The translations under genes were made by a program, and so were the position numbers. This document shows positions 8,240-19,527 of a stretch of DNA of 64,000 nucleotides, piece by piece. The notes under the pieces were generated by a model that was given only the letters and a program-made list of their open reading frames with translations, was not told the origin of the DNA and searched no databases. Origin of the DNA: Tillus elongatus. Lineage: Eukaryota; Arthropoda; Insecta; Coleoptera; Cleridae. The first letter of the stretch is position 1. The number at the start of each line of letters is the position of its first letter. Where the stretch lies: positions 38,473,753 through 38,537,752 of the forward strand of contig OZ023267.1 in the NCBI GenBank assembly GCA_964006375.1. The letters are read 5' to 3'.

Positions 8240-8900
8240 GTAAGTGTTCGAAGACTTCTCCTTGCACCTCACTGCATTGACAAACGCTCATAGCAGCTTT
8301 TAAAATGGTTTTTGCATAAATTCTGTGCAGAACACTAATAACGGCACTCTGAATTGATGGAAGAGTTTCGTATCCGCTTGTGTACATTTATATCCTTGAT
8401 AATTCCACAAAGGAAAAAGTTGATGTGTGCTTTGTCTCCATCAGAGGGGACCACTGGTTCCAATGCACCTATTAGTAAATATATACATCTCAGTTACGTT
8501 TCTAGAATTATGAGCAGGTGGCCTATCTTGCTGCATGTAATTTCTCCCCCTGTTTGTCAGGTTCGTGTCATCTAGAAGATCTTCTAGTACGGGCATAATA
8601 AATTCCATATATCGCTCGCGTTACCCTGATAGAATATTGGGCCAATTATTCTAAAACCCATAATACCACACTAAACATTGTGACTGGATGTACTTTGTGG
8701 GTGGTGAGCCTTGCTCAACATCAGATTTTCTCGGCTACAGTAGTGGTGATTTTTTCTTTTAAGTATGTACGCATTTGAGAGGTTGGCTTCATCACTCCAT
8801 ACGATCAATGCCATAAAATTCGGGTCGTAGCTAATTTTATTTACAAACCATCGGCAAAATTAAACACCTCTGTCATTATCGCCAGTGTAAATCGTGTGTC
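8240..8900 (-). pseudogene. Tc1/mariner-superfamily transposase remnant (DDE part)
   Basis: Reading the minus strand in shifting frames gives WSDEANLS (first catalytic Asp), WCGIMGFRIIGPIF (here with Trp replaced by a stop), and further down HINFFLCGIIKDINVH, the degenerate counterpart of the DFFLWG box containing the third acidic residue. Many stops and frameshifts. The N-terminal helix-turn-helix part lies at about 9860-10010 (YSNQ..., RIYF), separated from this part by the LINE insertion. Confidence 0.6.
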
Positions 8901-9019
8901 AATTTATGTTGCGTTAAAATGTTATGTATAATACCTACAGATGAACAACTTGTAAATCTCTCACCGTATTTTCTGTATGGGCTTCAAAACAGATTCATGG
9001 AGGGTTCTATCTCCAAAAA

Positions 9020-9806
9020 ATATTAGACTGGGGAAGTAGAAATCTTGTACAATTCAACCCCACCAAATCACAGTCTTGCTTTCTTTCTCATAAGAGATAC
9101 ACCAGCCCTAGACCCATCACAATAAACAACCGAGTTATTCAAAGTAATGAGTCTTTTTCACTTGTTGGCATTTCTATGAATCGAAATCTCAATTGGCACC
9201 AACATGTCACATCAATTGCAGAAGCGGCTGCTAAGAAATTAGGTTTCCTCTTCCGGACTCGCAAATACTTTTCACCAGTTAATCTCTATACCTTATATAC
9301 TTCACAAATAAGACCAAACCTCGAATACTGCTCCCACATCTGGGGTGCTGCTGCCGCTTCTACACTCGCTATCCTGGACTCCATTCACAAGAGAGCTACA
9401 TGTCTCATCGGTGACCCTACCCTCACCCAAAGGCTGCCATCCCTTGCCCACTGACGTGCCGTTGGTGACCTCTCTCTTTTTTATATATATCTTCACGGGC
9501 ACTGCTCAGAGAAGCTTTCTTCCATAGTTCCTCCACCTGCTGCCCCCAACAGATATACCAGGGAAACAGAGCAAACGCACCCTTTTACTGTCCAGGTCAC
9601 CAGACATAGAGCATCTTGTTATGCCCTCTCTTTTGTCCCGAGTACTTCCAAGTTGTGGAATTCCTTGCCGGCACATGTTTTTCCTTCTCCCCCGAACCTC
9701 CAAACCTTCAAGTCCAGAATTAACAAGTTGATTCTTTCCTCCTTATCGACACCCACGGTACGTTATTATTTAGGCTATAAGCCCTCGTGGTGTGTTGAAA
9801 AAAAAA
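9020..9806 (+). pseudogene. LINE (CR1/Jockey-like) ORF2 C-terminal fragment, copy 1
   Basis: The frame reads NPTKSQSCFLSHKR, LNWHQHVTSIAEAAAKKLGF, SQIRPNLEYCSHIWGAAA, ILDSIHKRATCLIGDPTL, RLPSLAH, stop, RAVGDLSLFY, and SKLWNSLPAHVFPSPPNLQ, FKSRINKL. This is the post-RT C-terminal region of a non-LTR retrotransposon; the stop at 9452-9454 replaces an Arg codon (CGA to TGA). It ends in an A-run at about 9799-9807, the retroposition tail. 5' truncated. It sits inside the mariner-like element, so it inserted later. Two more copies are at 24440-24898 and 60455-60893. Confidence 0.8.
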
Positions 9807-10413
9807 TGCGACTACATCAATTTTACTCTGTTCGCCCACAATAAATCTTTTAGGTGTCCTCTTCTTGGCTCTTGAAAAATGTATTTTCGTTGGATCGAAT
9901 GTTATATACAGTTGCAGCAAGTATCTTCTATCCACCAGGTCTCGTCCAGAAAATAAATTCTGATAACTTTCTAAAGCTCCCTGGTTACTGTATACCATGT
10001 AGCATTTAAGCATATTCCACATTACTAAAGGCGCCAAGGATATTTTGAAACTATTATTAATACTCAAAAAACACAATTATTATGACCTTCAAGGCTTTAT
10101 TGTTGCTCTGTCAAATGGTGTAATAGTTTTGTTTCCAATTCATGGCTACCTAATTTAAATTCTTAGATTTGACGATATATCCTTTATTTTCCACTCAAGG
10201 CCTCTAAAGTATTCCTAGGTATTTGTTCAGAATTAGTATCTCTATCGAGTGCTGAGAGGTGTTTCATTAGAAAAAAGTATGTTTCTGTCAATATCTCAAA
10301 TACGCAATGCTTGTTAGACGATCGTAATCAGCGTAGAAAAAATACACAAGTTGGCTAAATTAACTGGTCACGTAGCTCCAATAATACCAAAGTTAGAATA
10401 GTGTAGACCCAGC

Positions 10414-11150
10414 TTTGAATAGCCTGTATACTTGTGGTAGCTTAAACATTTTTATACTTTCTTTGGGTCTATAAAGTTGCCTTATTTTTGTAAATTCAGT
10501 TCCAAATCTTTATAGGAGCTGGATCCAAACAGTAATTTTTATGATACCCATTTACAGTTTGATACTGCTTAGAGAGCAAAGTTCTAAAATAGTTTAAAAA
10601 TAAATAATATTATTCCTATTAACAGGAGTTATTGTTATTTTATAAATTTAAAAAGGTTGCATTACATACATTTATTCTATCTTACCCATTGATCGTAGCA
10701 TATACAATACGCGCAGCTACAACCTACCTAAAAGACTTTTCTTGAAGATGCTGTACCTACGCGAGAGTGTCTACGAGCTAGTAAAAATCAAATATAAACT
10801 GCAGTATCCTTCGCAACTCGCCTGCCAATTTACAACTACTAGGATACGTTTTTTGCTCAGGTTTTGTCAAATCACAGCTCACTGGTCAGCTCAAAGGCTT
10901 TACCTAATAGGATCTCCTGTAGAACTGCGATTGTTTGGAATGGTTCACAATTGGCAGTTAAACGCTGTAAACGTTGTGACGGCGCCGCCCTGAGCGTCGC
11001 GGCATCCGACGCTCTCTGACAATAGCATTGTTCGTGTTGAGGGCGCAAACGCAGCAGGAACAATAGAAATGCAGAACAACGACAGGCGGGGCCTCCTGCA
11101 AACGGTATTGTTCATTTGTCTGCAATGCAGGGCGGGACCCGGTGCGGCTA
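10414..11150. other. Unassigned; AT-rich then GC-rich with repeated short motifs
   Basis: 10414-10960 has nothing recognisable. 10975-11150 is GC-rich (GACGGCGCCGCCC, GGCGGGGCC, GGGCGGGACC) with a recurring TATTGTTC motif, directly upstream of a TATA box. Overlapping open frames on both strands have no family resemblance. Confidence 0.35.
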
Positions 11151-11153
11151 GCT

Positions 11154-11160
11154 TATATAA
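11154..11160 (+). promoter_or_regulatory. Candidate pol II core promoter (TATATAA)
   Basis: TATATAA about 25-30 bases upstream of a pyrimidine-rich CTTCTGTTCAATTT stretch, with GC-box-like GGGCGGGA 25 bases upstream. Could be the promoter of an LTR or of a lost element. No downstream gene is visible, so this is weak. Confidence 0.25.
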
Positions 11161-11250
11161 CTGTCGCAGGACCAATAACTTCTGTTCAATTTTACATACC
11201 TATGTATTAAACAAGGTGCAAAACCTGCTTTTCTTATTATTGGTTTATTG

Positions 11251-11804
11251 GCAATAATGTTAGAGATGTTTTATGACCCTGCTAAATGCAGATGTTGCAT
11301 TGAAAATGACTTCTCTGTATTGGTGCTTCGGTGTTCATTATGCAAAACGGATGATGCGGATTTCTTTATTCGTTAATCTAATATTAAGGAAATTATAACA
11401 TTATATGGAACTTCAATCGGATTATATTCTAAGTTATTTGAAATTGAGCTATATAGGGCAAATTGTGCTAGTCTGAAAAACAAAATAAAATTAATTTATA
11501 GGTTAAAGATTTCCAATGAAAAATATGGGCAACCGCCTTTAAAATATGGGCAAAATGTGCATCGTTATCACAATCTAAACGCGGCGTCGCATGCATGACT
11601 CTCTGTACCCAAGAACTTTTTGCCAGATTTTGTAGAAGCTTTCCCCTGGGTGTATCTCTTGCCTATGTGCTGTACTATTCGCTCATTCGCTTCATGTACA
11701 TTTTTATTTACGCCTGCTGTCTTTCTGATACAAGAGGTGCAATCTTCATGCTGATGGCCATAAATTCTATTGGGCACAACTGCCTGGCAACTAAATTGTA
11801 ATCA
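11251..11804. other. Unassigned stretch before PLE-A
   Basis: Contains a short direct repeat AAATATGGGCAA at about 11522 and 11543. Small open frames on both strands show no family motif. PLE-A coding similarity begins at about 11805. Confidence 0.4.
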
Positions 11805-13214
11805 AATGAAAATAGTTAAACGATTGCGAGAAAAAGATTGTTTCTATGTTAAAGCAGATAAAGGCAATAAGGTAGTAATTTTGGACAAAAACGATTATAA
11901 AGATAGAGTTTATAACGCCATAGCGACAGGACCGTATAAAAAAAACTAAATAAAAACCCGCTACCAAAAATGATTTCGGACGTTAAAAATAGTCTAAAAA
12001 GTTGTCACAATCTCATATCAAAAGACTTAGGAAGAAAGTTACAAGTTTCTAACCCGAAAGTTCCCAAGAAGTACGGTCTCCCAAAAATTCATAAACCGGG
12101 AAATTCAATTAGACCTATTGTTTCGGCTATAGATTCCCCGACATATAATTTAGCTAAGTGGTTGACAGATGAGTTTAAAGGCTTGCCTGTCAAACATAAA
12201 TGTTTTTCAGTAACAAATTCACTTGAATTTATTAATAAGATCAAAGAGGTTAAATTGACTGAAGGCGAGGTTTTAATTTTATTCGATGTAACCTAATTGT
12301 TTCCTAGCGTTCCCACGGAGTAAACTGTAACATATTTAGAGCAGTTGCTAAAAATGAATAACATAAATGAAAATGTCTGCAAAGAGTATTTAACTCTAAC
12401 AAACCTTTGCATCAAATAATATATTTTTAAATTCAACAATGAATTTTTTCAACAAACACAAGGCACGGCAATGGGCAATCCGCTATCGCCATTTATTGCA
12501 GACCTTTTCATGAGCAAATTTGAAACGGATCTTGAAAGTGAAAGTGGTTATTTTCCTAGAGTGTGGTGTCGTTACGTGGATGATATTTTCGCGGTGTTTA
12601 ACACAAGCATTTGCAGAATAGAAGATTTTATTGCCAAATTAAAAAATAAATTTGATTCTATAAAATTTACCCACGAATTAGAAATTAATAATAAACTACC
12701 CTTTCTAGATGTACTAGTTATCAAGAATAAAGACACTTTAGAATTCGATGTCTATAGAAAAGAAACCACTACCTTAAGCTACATCCCGAACGACTCACAT
12801 CATACGTACGCACAAAAAATGGCCAGTCTGAATTTTTTAGTAAATCGGTTAATTAATTTTCCTTTAAACAAAAGTATATATACCAAAGAATTAAATTATA
12901 TTAAGAACGTGGCCGAATATAACGGATACACTGCTTGCCTAGTGAAAAAATTAATCAACAAACAGAAAACAAAGAAAATGTTGACGGAATCAACGATACA
13001 GAAGAGAAAAATCGGAAAAAAACTTTGTTTGCTTACCATTTGAACCTAAAATCACGAGGGGTCTAGACAGCATTTTTAAAAAAGTCAACTTACAGCTAAC
13101 ATTTTCAACAACAAATACCTTAAAAAACTTGCTAGGTAACCCAAAAGACAAGGATAGCGCGGACAAAATGTCGGCAATTTATGAAATAAGTTGTAAAGAT
13201 TGTAATAAAAGTTC
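11805..13214 (+). pseudogene. PLE-A reverse transcriptase and linker
   Basis: Begins KADKGNKVVILDK (RT N-terminal box), frameshifts near 11940, then VPKKYGLPKIHKPGN and RPIVSAIDSPTYNLAKWL, ILFDVT then stop then LFPSVP (RT motif A; a Ser codon has become TAA), FQQTQGTAMGNPLSPFIADLF (motif B), WCRYVDDIFAVF (motif C, catalytic YVDD), LPFLDVLV, and SYIPNDSHH with NGYTACLVKKLI. The frame from 11970 to 13043 has only three stops. A frameshift near 13020 leads to LPFEPKITRGLDSIFKK and IYEISCKDCN, the start of the GIY-YIG endonuclease, where the nested repeat cuts in. Penelope-type RT copies the element from a nicked target. Confidence 0.88.
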
Positions 13215-13522
13215 GGGACACAGCAAGTGCGTTATGGTAGTGAATTTTCATAAAAATGTTTTTAATAGCAAATACGTGTGTGTTTTTTTTTCAGAAAGCT
13301 GGCATCAAATTTGATTACGAGTATAACATATATAGTAAAAACAATGTGCCATGTTTCATCAAAATAACTTTATTGTTTGAAAGCGTAGAGAAATTTCCGA
13401 AAGTAAATAACCGAAAAAATCCGTTTCTTGGTCAACCTTATAGGTTAATAGTAAATTCAGCTTTTAAAATATGAAGCATTCAATATAAATTCGCTACCAT
13501 AACGTACTTGCTGCGTCCAGAA
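13215..13522. mobile_element. MITE-like repeat with ~35-bp inverted ends (family R), copy 1
   Basis: Left end ACACAGCAAGTGCGTTATGG and right end CCATAACGTACTTGCTGCGT are inverted. About 305 bp, non-coding. A near relative is at 36000-36312, and isolated ends of the same type recur many times (see findings). Confidence 0.75.
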
Positions 13523-14304
13523 TTTCTTAACTTACAAACATGCATTATATTTCGATGGAAAATGCAAAAACATAAGACGTTTTTGACTAAAAAAAATTAT
13601 TTGTATCACCAACGACTTATGGGCCATCCTGTGATTGTAGCAATAATTTTTTAAGATGTAGCTCAAGACACCGTATAATTAATGTATACAATATTTTTTC
13701 ATATCTTGTATAATAACGGATATATTGAGCTTTATTGACTTTTTACGAAAATTCGACAAAAGTTATATACCATTAAACGATAAACTCTATAGTTAAGGCT
13801 ACTGCCAAGCATCAGAGAAAGAGTCTATTTGAAATGAATTTTCTAAAAATATTTTAGTAAAATGAAGGACAATGACGGTTGAAATTAAGACTTCAGGGTT
13901 TGTAAAACATTCTTCTTGAGACATTTTCTTTCCATAGCCCGTATTAGATGCAAGTTCTTTGCCTAAATTTTGCGAATTTTGACGTTTTAAATTGTCACTT
14001 TTACGTTTTGAGGAAAACCCTAATTTATTTTTCTTTAAATGCCCATAACTGTTTTGTCTTTTGACCTACAGAGCTAAATTTTAGTGGGCAGCTCACCTAT
14101 AACTATGTAAACCAGCGTACCAAATTTGGTTGTCCTTACTTTGTCAATTCCGGAGATATAATTTTTTTTTGAAAGAAAACACTAAATTTTCCAGGAAAAC
14201 ATGGGCCGATTTTCCTGACTAACAAACTTATCCAAGACATTTACAAAAGGAAGGTATTCACCAAAGTTAATCAAAATCGGTCTATTATTTTTTGAGTTAT
14301 CGGT

Positions 14305-14461
<157 letters not shown>

Positions 14462-14604
14462 ATACAAAAATTGAAACTGACCCCGGATATGTGTTCTGGG
14501 GGGCCTAACTAGCGCTCATTTGAAGAAATTTTTTCAAAATTCAAAAGTCGGGATCTCCTCATTAGTGATTTTTTTTAAAAGAAAATTCACTAAAAAATGT
14601 TAGA

Positions 14605-14727
14605 AAACCAGGACAGCTAAATGAGTTCGAAAGCGTATATATTGCGAAATATAGTTACAACAAAGAATGTATGAACACTTCACCACCGCCAATTACGAGT
14701 CACTTGATCGATTGCTTTGCTAAATAA
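14605..14727 (+). pseudogene. PLE-A C-terminal end
   Basis: A frame ending at TAA 14725-14727 reads KPGQLNEFESVYIAKYSYNK, MNTSPPPITSHLI. This is the conserved end of Penelope ORFs (E-S-x-Y/H-I, M/V-N-x4-P-I-x-S). It is the continuation of the PLE-A frame interrupted at 13214. Confidence 0.7.
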
Positions 14728-15012
14728 AATTCCCACGTTTTCGGCACGTTTCTACCGATGATATAAGTATACAGTTATTGCCGCCAAAGGAATCGTTGTT
14801 AATTTAGCTGTCGTTGAACCTTCGCAAAACTATTACAGATGGACACTTTTTAGATAAAGCAGTAGGGATAGCGCAAAGACCTTGTCCGGCGATAAAAATA
14901 CAATACACTGTGGAATTTGCCTACGACTAGTGTCTCATCTCAGTTCGATCTCTTTACCTGAGATCCGGTATATAAGTTGATGTTAGTTTTTTAAGTATTT
15001 AGAATGTTTCAT

Positions 15013-15053
15013 CCTCTGATAACGCTAACTTGGTTAGTGAAACGATCGTCAGG
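15013..15053 (+). ncRNA. Hammerhead-ribozyme-like motif of PLE-A (core G8 mutated)
   Basis: Order: CCT (stem I), CTGATAA (consensus CUGANGA, with G8 changed to A), one extra C, GCTAAC/GTTAGT stem II with loop TTG, GAAAC, palindromic ACGATCGT forming the stem III half, C17, then AGG pairing with CCT. Sense strand of PLE-A, about 290 bases after its stop codon. The G8A change would be expected to abolish cleavage. Confidence 0.6.
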
Positions 15054-15189
15054 TCTTTTAAAATGTGTTGTGGTGATTTGTGTTCTCCAAGTGTACTTAT
15101 CAGCGCTCATCACAGGTTCCAATCTTCACTTAGTGCCTGGCAACTTTAGTTATAAAAGCGGATTTTGGCTTATATAGTCAATCTTTAAA

Positions 15190-16450
15190 TGGAGCTCAAA
15201 AAGTTCATTACTGATTTAAAATCAGGAAAGGTGATAATGTTGTATAGGGCCGACGACCCACTGAGCCTCCTGTATAACATACCACTTACAATACCCAGTG
15301 TTATTTCAAAAGTTATCGAGAGGGTGGTCTACTATATGATTATGTTTTTCTTGAACAATAAAAATCTGGTGTCAAAGTGTCAGGAACATTTTAGTCCGGG
15401 TAGGTCAACAAAGAGTGCTTCAGCTGGTCTTGGTGGCAACGTGATTATGGACAATCTGTGGCGCTCTTTTGTCAAATTCAGCAAGGCATTTGATTGTCTC
15501 GACATTGGATTTTTTACTTAGTTGTATACCATTGGGTTGAGGGGAAATATCCTAGATTGGTTTAATTTTTTTTTTTGAGGTCAAAGAATATTTGTCTTCC
15601 TGGGTGCTCATACCAATGATCAGTCGTCTATGCAGTTCAGTGTACCGCAAGAATCCATTCCATGACCTTTGAAATTTATTATATTTATATCATCTTGCGT
15701 TAAATGTGATTTGGTAATGCTTTTTGCAAATGACGTAACTTTACATGTTGTCGATGACTATTATCGGGTGCTACAGGGAAAAAGTTCAAACTGTCTGTGA
15801 GGATTTTGTTCGTTGGTGTCATGCGATGGACTGATACTTAATAAACCTAAAACATCAGTGGCTTCCAATTTAAGGCCACAGGATTCAGAAATTTTTTGGG
15901 GTTTTAATTGACAACAACTTGCGTTTGGTAAATCATGCTAACGGAGTTTCTAAATGTATAAAGAAAACCATTTAGGTATTACTTCAATTGCGGCTTACCA
16001 CAAACGCAGAAAGTTTTTTTGTCGTTTATAATGCTTTGGTAAAATGTAATCCTTTTGGGAAATTCCATCCCTGCCAACAGAACTCCTATACTACATAAGA
16101 TAATTTTGAAACCGATATATAGCTTACATCCGATGTAAACGTGCCAACCGGACTGTTTTCGTTCAGAGAAGAATTATAACCATCTTCACCTGTTTTATAT
16201 ATAGGAGTGTTTCTCATGTTAGACAAAATCTGCATATCTTTCAAAAGATCTCGTTTAATCATGTATACAACACTCGGAGTAATACAGACCTATGTTTGGT
16301 GGCTCATAAGACCAGCGTATAAGCGTCATTTTGACTGATCTGAAGCCAAGTATTATACAAAGCTACTTAATGAATTAAAAGAAATAACTATGTTTCAGAA
16401 CACGCTTGAAGAAAAGACTTGTAGCCGAAAGTCATAGTTTGTAAGAACTT
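15190..16450 (+). pseudogene. LINE reverse transcriptase remnant (non-LTR)
   Basis: From 15189 the frame reads PSVISKVIERVVYYMIMFFL, SKCQEHFSPGRSTKSAS, FSKAFDCLD (RT motif A), then with shifts GLRGNILDWF, VPQESI (motif B region), MLFANDVTLHV (motif C, FADD changed to FAND), LILNKPKTSV, and near the end VYNTRSNTDL. Multiple stops and frameshifts. A decayed non-LTR retrotransposon different from the three LINE 3' ends elsewhere here. Confidence 0.75.
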
Positions 16451-17189
16451 TTTGATGAAAATGACCTGTGATGCTGATGTTTTGATAATGTCTCTTTATA
16501 TAATATATTTTATTTTCACAGTTGGTTTAAGATATCTATATCTCATAAATTAGTGTTCAGTGTCACATTGTGTGCACATAGTTGTTTATTTGTTGTTTAT
16601 TGATAATACTATTAGTTTGTGAAATGCTGTTGTGTGTTTTGACTTGGCTTATGTGCAAGTTGATATGTATCAAAAGGGCTTATAAGGATATGATTATTAT
16701 TATTGCTATTATCCATATTATATGGTAATATTCGGGCAAGTGGAGTAGAGACAGAGATACATCATGATTGACTACTTTAGGCTTATTTTTTAGTGTTTAT
16801 TAATCGATTGTGATTCTCCAGGCGATTGGACTAGTTTTTCTGTGAAATTTAGATTTTCTTAATCGATAACTTTTCTATAAAAACAGTTACACTTTTGATG
16901 AAATTTAGTACGTAAGTTCATTTCATAAATGGTATAGCAGGTAATAAAAATCAAGTTATTACCTTTATGAAAAAGGAAATTACAAGGGCACTTTAAAAAA
17001 ATAGGTTTTTCAGGAAGTCTCAGAAGCAGGCCACAAGATCAAATGTTTCTGTATGACACACAAACTTTATTTAACTTTACAGAGTATGAACACCTTTTTT
17101 TGGACAAGCGGCCCGAAAGTTGGAAAATATTTAATATATGGCAAATTGAGGCGTGTCTTACTTGTTGCAGATGGTTGACAAAACATGTC
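16451..17189. other. Unassigned AT-rich stretch
   Basis: No reading frame, repeat or motif recognised. Confidence 0.4.
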
Positions 17190-17560
17190 ACAACTAACTT
17201 AAAACTGATGAATTAATTATTTCGTCGTGAATTGTTTCCTTTAGAAGATCTGAATTGTTTGGCCTGTTCTTGTAAACTTTGGATTTTAAAAATCTCGCAA
17301 GAACAACTCTATAGGGTCGATATCTGGAGACTTTGCTGGCCGCTCTATATAATCTCTTCATCCAATCCACCTGTTGGAAAAAACTAAGTAATTTTGGACA
17401 GGGGCTGCAGAGTGTGGAAGTCCTCCATCCTGCTAGAAAGAGAGGCCTCTTCTGAAAGACCAGGCCGTCCTTGGATTCGGTATTGACTCCTGGACTCTGG
17501 AATTGAATCCTCCAGAAGAAAATGCGAATATATTTCGATGATTCACTATCCCACACTTGA
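17190..17560 (-). pseudogene. Mariner-like transposase C-terminal remnant
   Basis: Minus-strand frames give FQQDGGLPHSAAPV (second catalytic Asp region), WIG, ERPAKSPDIDPIELFLRDF (third acidic residue box) and LKETIHDEIIN. Frameshifted and without an N-terminal half. Same DUF4817/DDE_3-type family as the elements at 23.6, 39.0 and 41.4 kb. Confidence 0.65.
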
Positions 17561-19003
17561 CAAGGATTTTAAATGATGCTGAGTGTATATCTCCATCCAC
17601 CACCTGCAATTTTTTGTAGTCCAGCGTCGGCAGTTTTGTCTGTTGACTGAACTGTTGACGTCAAAAGCTGCGTTATCTGTAAAATTATGTTCTTTGTCTA
17701 CGTGTTCATACGGCTACAAACAACTAAAAGTATGCAAGAGTAAAGTATGGGTGGCCTAGCTGGCCAAGATATCGCTGCATTTTACCCTATCAATCTATTA
17801 TAAAAATTCTTATTCAATAATCCCAGCACTGGGCACAATTGTGAGTAGGGTAGCCATCAAGACACCTCATTAATAATGTCTTGTAATTTAAGCAGGTTCT
17901 ATATAATAAAAACATTGACATTAAATAACCTATTACGACGTATTTGGTTGGTATATTTGATTATAAAAAAAAGTTTACAATTACGAAGAATCCATCAAAT
18001 CAATTTGCTCTTTTAAAACGAGGTAGAGGAATAGTCTCTACACCTGGATTTAATATGGAACGGTTTCACCAAGTAAGCACAAAAACAAATATTCACCATC
18101 AAATATTTCCTTAAAGGCTTGATGATTACATTACACTGATGCAGTAGACACTACTTGACACAGAAAAACATATTTCGCTAATATAAACGGGCTTTATTCC
18201 TACTAACAGATTTTATTTTAAGATAAATCACAAATTCTGTAAAATTGCGCAAGATGCCAGTATCTCTAAAACCGCAACACTTGGTATGTAAGTATATATG
18301 GTTATTTGGGTTCCAAATGGACACTATTGTCGCCTCTTTTTGGGTCAGCATCTCTGAAGCAAACACCTTGTATTTAAAGCAAGCGCGGGCGGTGGGTTTT
18401 CAAATAGGGCAGGTAATGTACTATAGTGGCCAGATATTTCAGATCGTTAGAAATTTTATGAACGCACTAAACAGAAAGGTTTTAAATGCCTCAAATACGA
18501 TTCAAAGTGGCACTTGCTATTGCTATGCCCTTTAACAATTTTGTGCCAATTATTCAAGTCCGAAACTCTTCACGCAATCTACCAATTTTTCTCTTTTTGT
18601 GCAGACGTCAATGAAAACAGAAGAGAGGGTCAGCAGAAGAAATTGGCAATTGCTGCACAATCCGTTAGCCACTGGCATATTTGGTAAACACTGCTATTAA
18701 AGTGGCGCTTAAAACGTTTAATTTCCTTTGTTCATTTTAATGTAGGCGTGGGTAGACCATCATTTATTATTTTCTGTTTTTCCTCGAAAGGATGAACGTT
18801 CTGAAATTACATAAAACATAAACACATTTATAAACATGCACAACACCACTTGCAGACGGGCCAGTGAGAGGGAATTCCATTGCACCTTACTCTAAAGGTC
18901 ACGCACCGATCAATACTGACTCGCGTAAGCGGATTTTAAATCGCTTACTGAAAACGATATAAACTGCTTTGATAAAACAACAACCTTCGTACGGACTGCA
19001 ATG
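17561..19003. other. Unassigned stretch
   Basis: No family recognised. Short open frames around 18180-18535 on both strands carry no known motif. A GC-neutral stretch leads up to the hAT target site. Confidence 0.4.
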
Positions 19004-19307
19004 GTATAGACCAGTGGCGGCTGGTCGGGGCAGGCAAGGTAGGCGCCGCCTGCCTTGACTTAGAAACTTAGAAAACTCAAATTAAAAAATATATACAATA
19101 TAATAAATAATAATACTATGATACCTATCTAGTTTTCTCGTTGCAATGTGATGAAAGGTTTCTTTTATTAGCAGCTCTATGGAAATTTGTGCCGATACGA
19201 TCCAGGCCACCCGTTAATATGTTAATAAGAAAACACCGTCTAATAAGAGACTGGGGTAAGCGCCCAGTATCGTAGCCTAAATTTCATGTGAATCTTGAAA
19301 ACATCAG

Positions 19308-19313
<6 letters not shown>

Positions 19314-19355
<42 letters not shown>
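19314..19355. repeat. (CT)n microsatellite inside the hAT element
   Basis: About 42 bp of CT dinucleotides, lying at the point where the missing transposase N-terminal sequence would be expected. Confidence 0.95.
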
Positions 19356-19358
<3 letters not shown>

Positions 19359-19527
19359 CAACTACTGCAGCAGTAGTACTGATGTACGACGTGAAGAAAG
19401 ACATATGCATAGCGGTTAGGCGGCAAGCACTGATGCCTCATAACTATCCCGCTAGAGTGGATTTGGAGAAAATAACCTCTAAAGTCGGGTCTTTAGAGGT
19501 CATTTTCCCAAAAATTGTGAAATAGAG

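Larger units (their letters stand above)
7819..10413 (-). mobile_element. Tc1/mariner-like element with ~280-310-bp terminal inverted repeats and a nested LINE
   Basis: Left arm 7819-8098 and right arm 10106-10413 are inverted repeats; shared landmarks are TATTATTGGAGCTACGTG, CAGAAACGTGATT/CAGAAACATACTT, GAATTTAAATCAGGTAGCC and TTTGACAGAG. Broken DDE transposase sequence lies between on the minus strand. The rightmost end reads TATACAGG on the reverse strand, a usual mariner-type end. Both arms have drifted, so the element is old. Confidence 0.65.

Noticed and set aside
10872..11257. Overlapping frames on both strands in the GC-rich promoter-like block
   Set aside because: No conserved motif; length explained by higher GC content.
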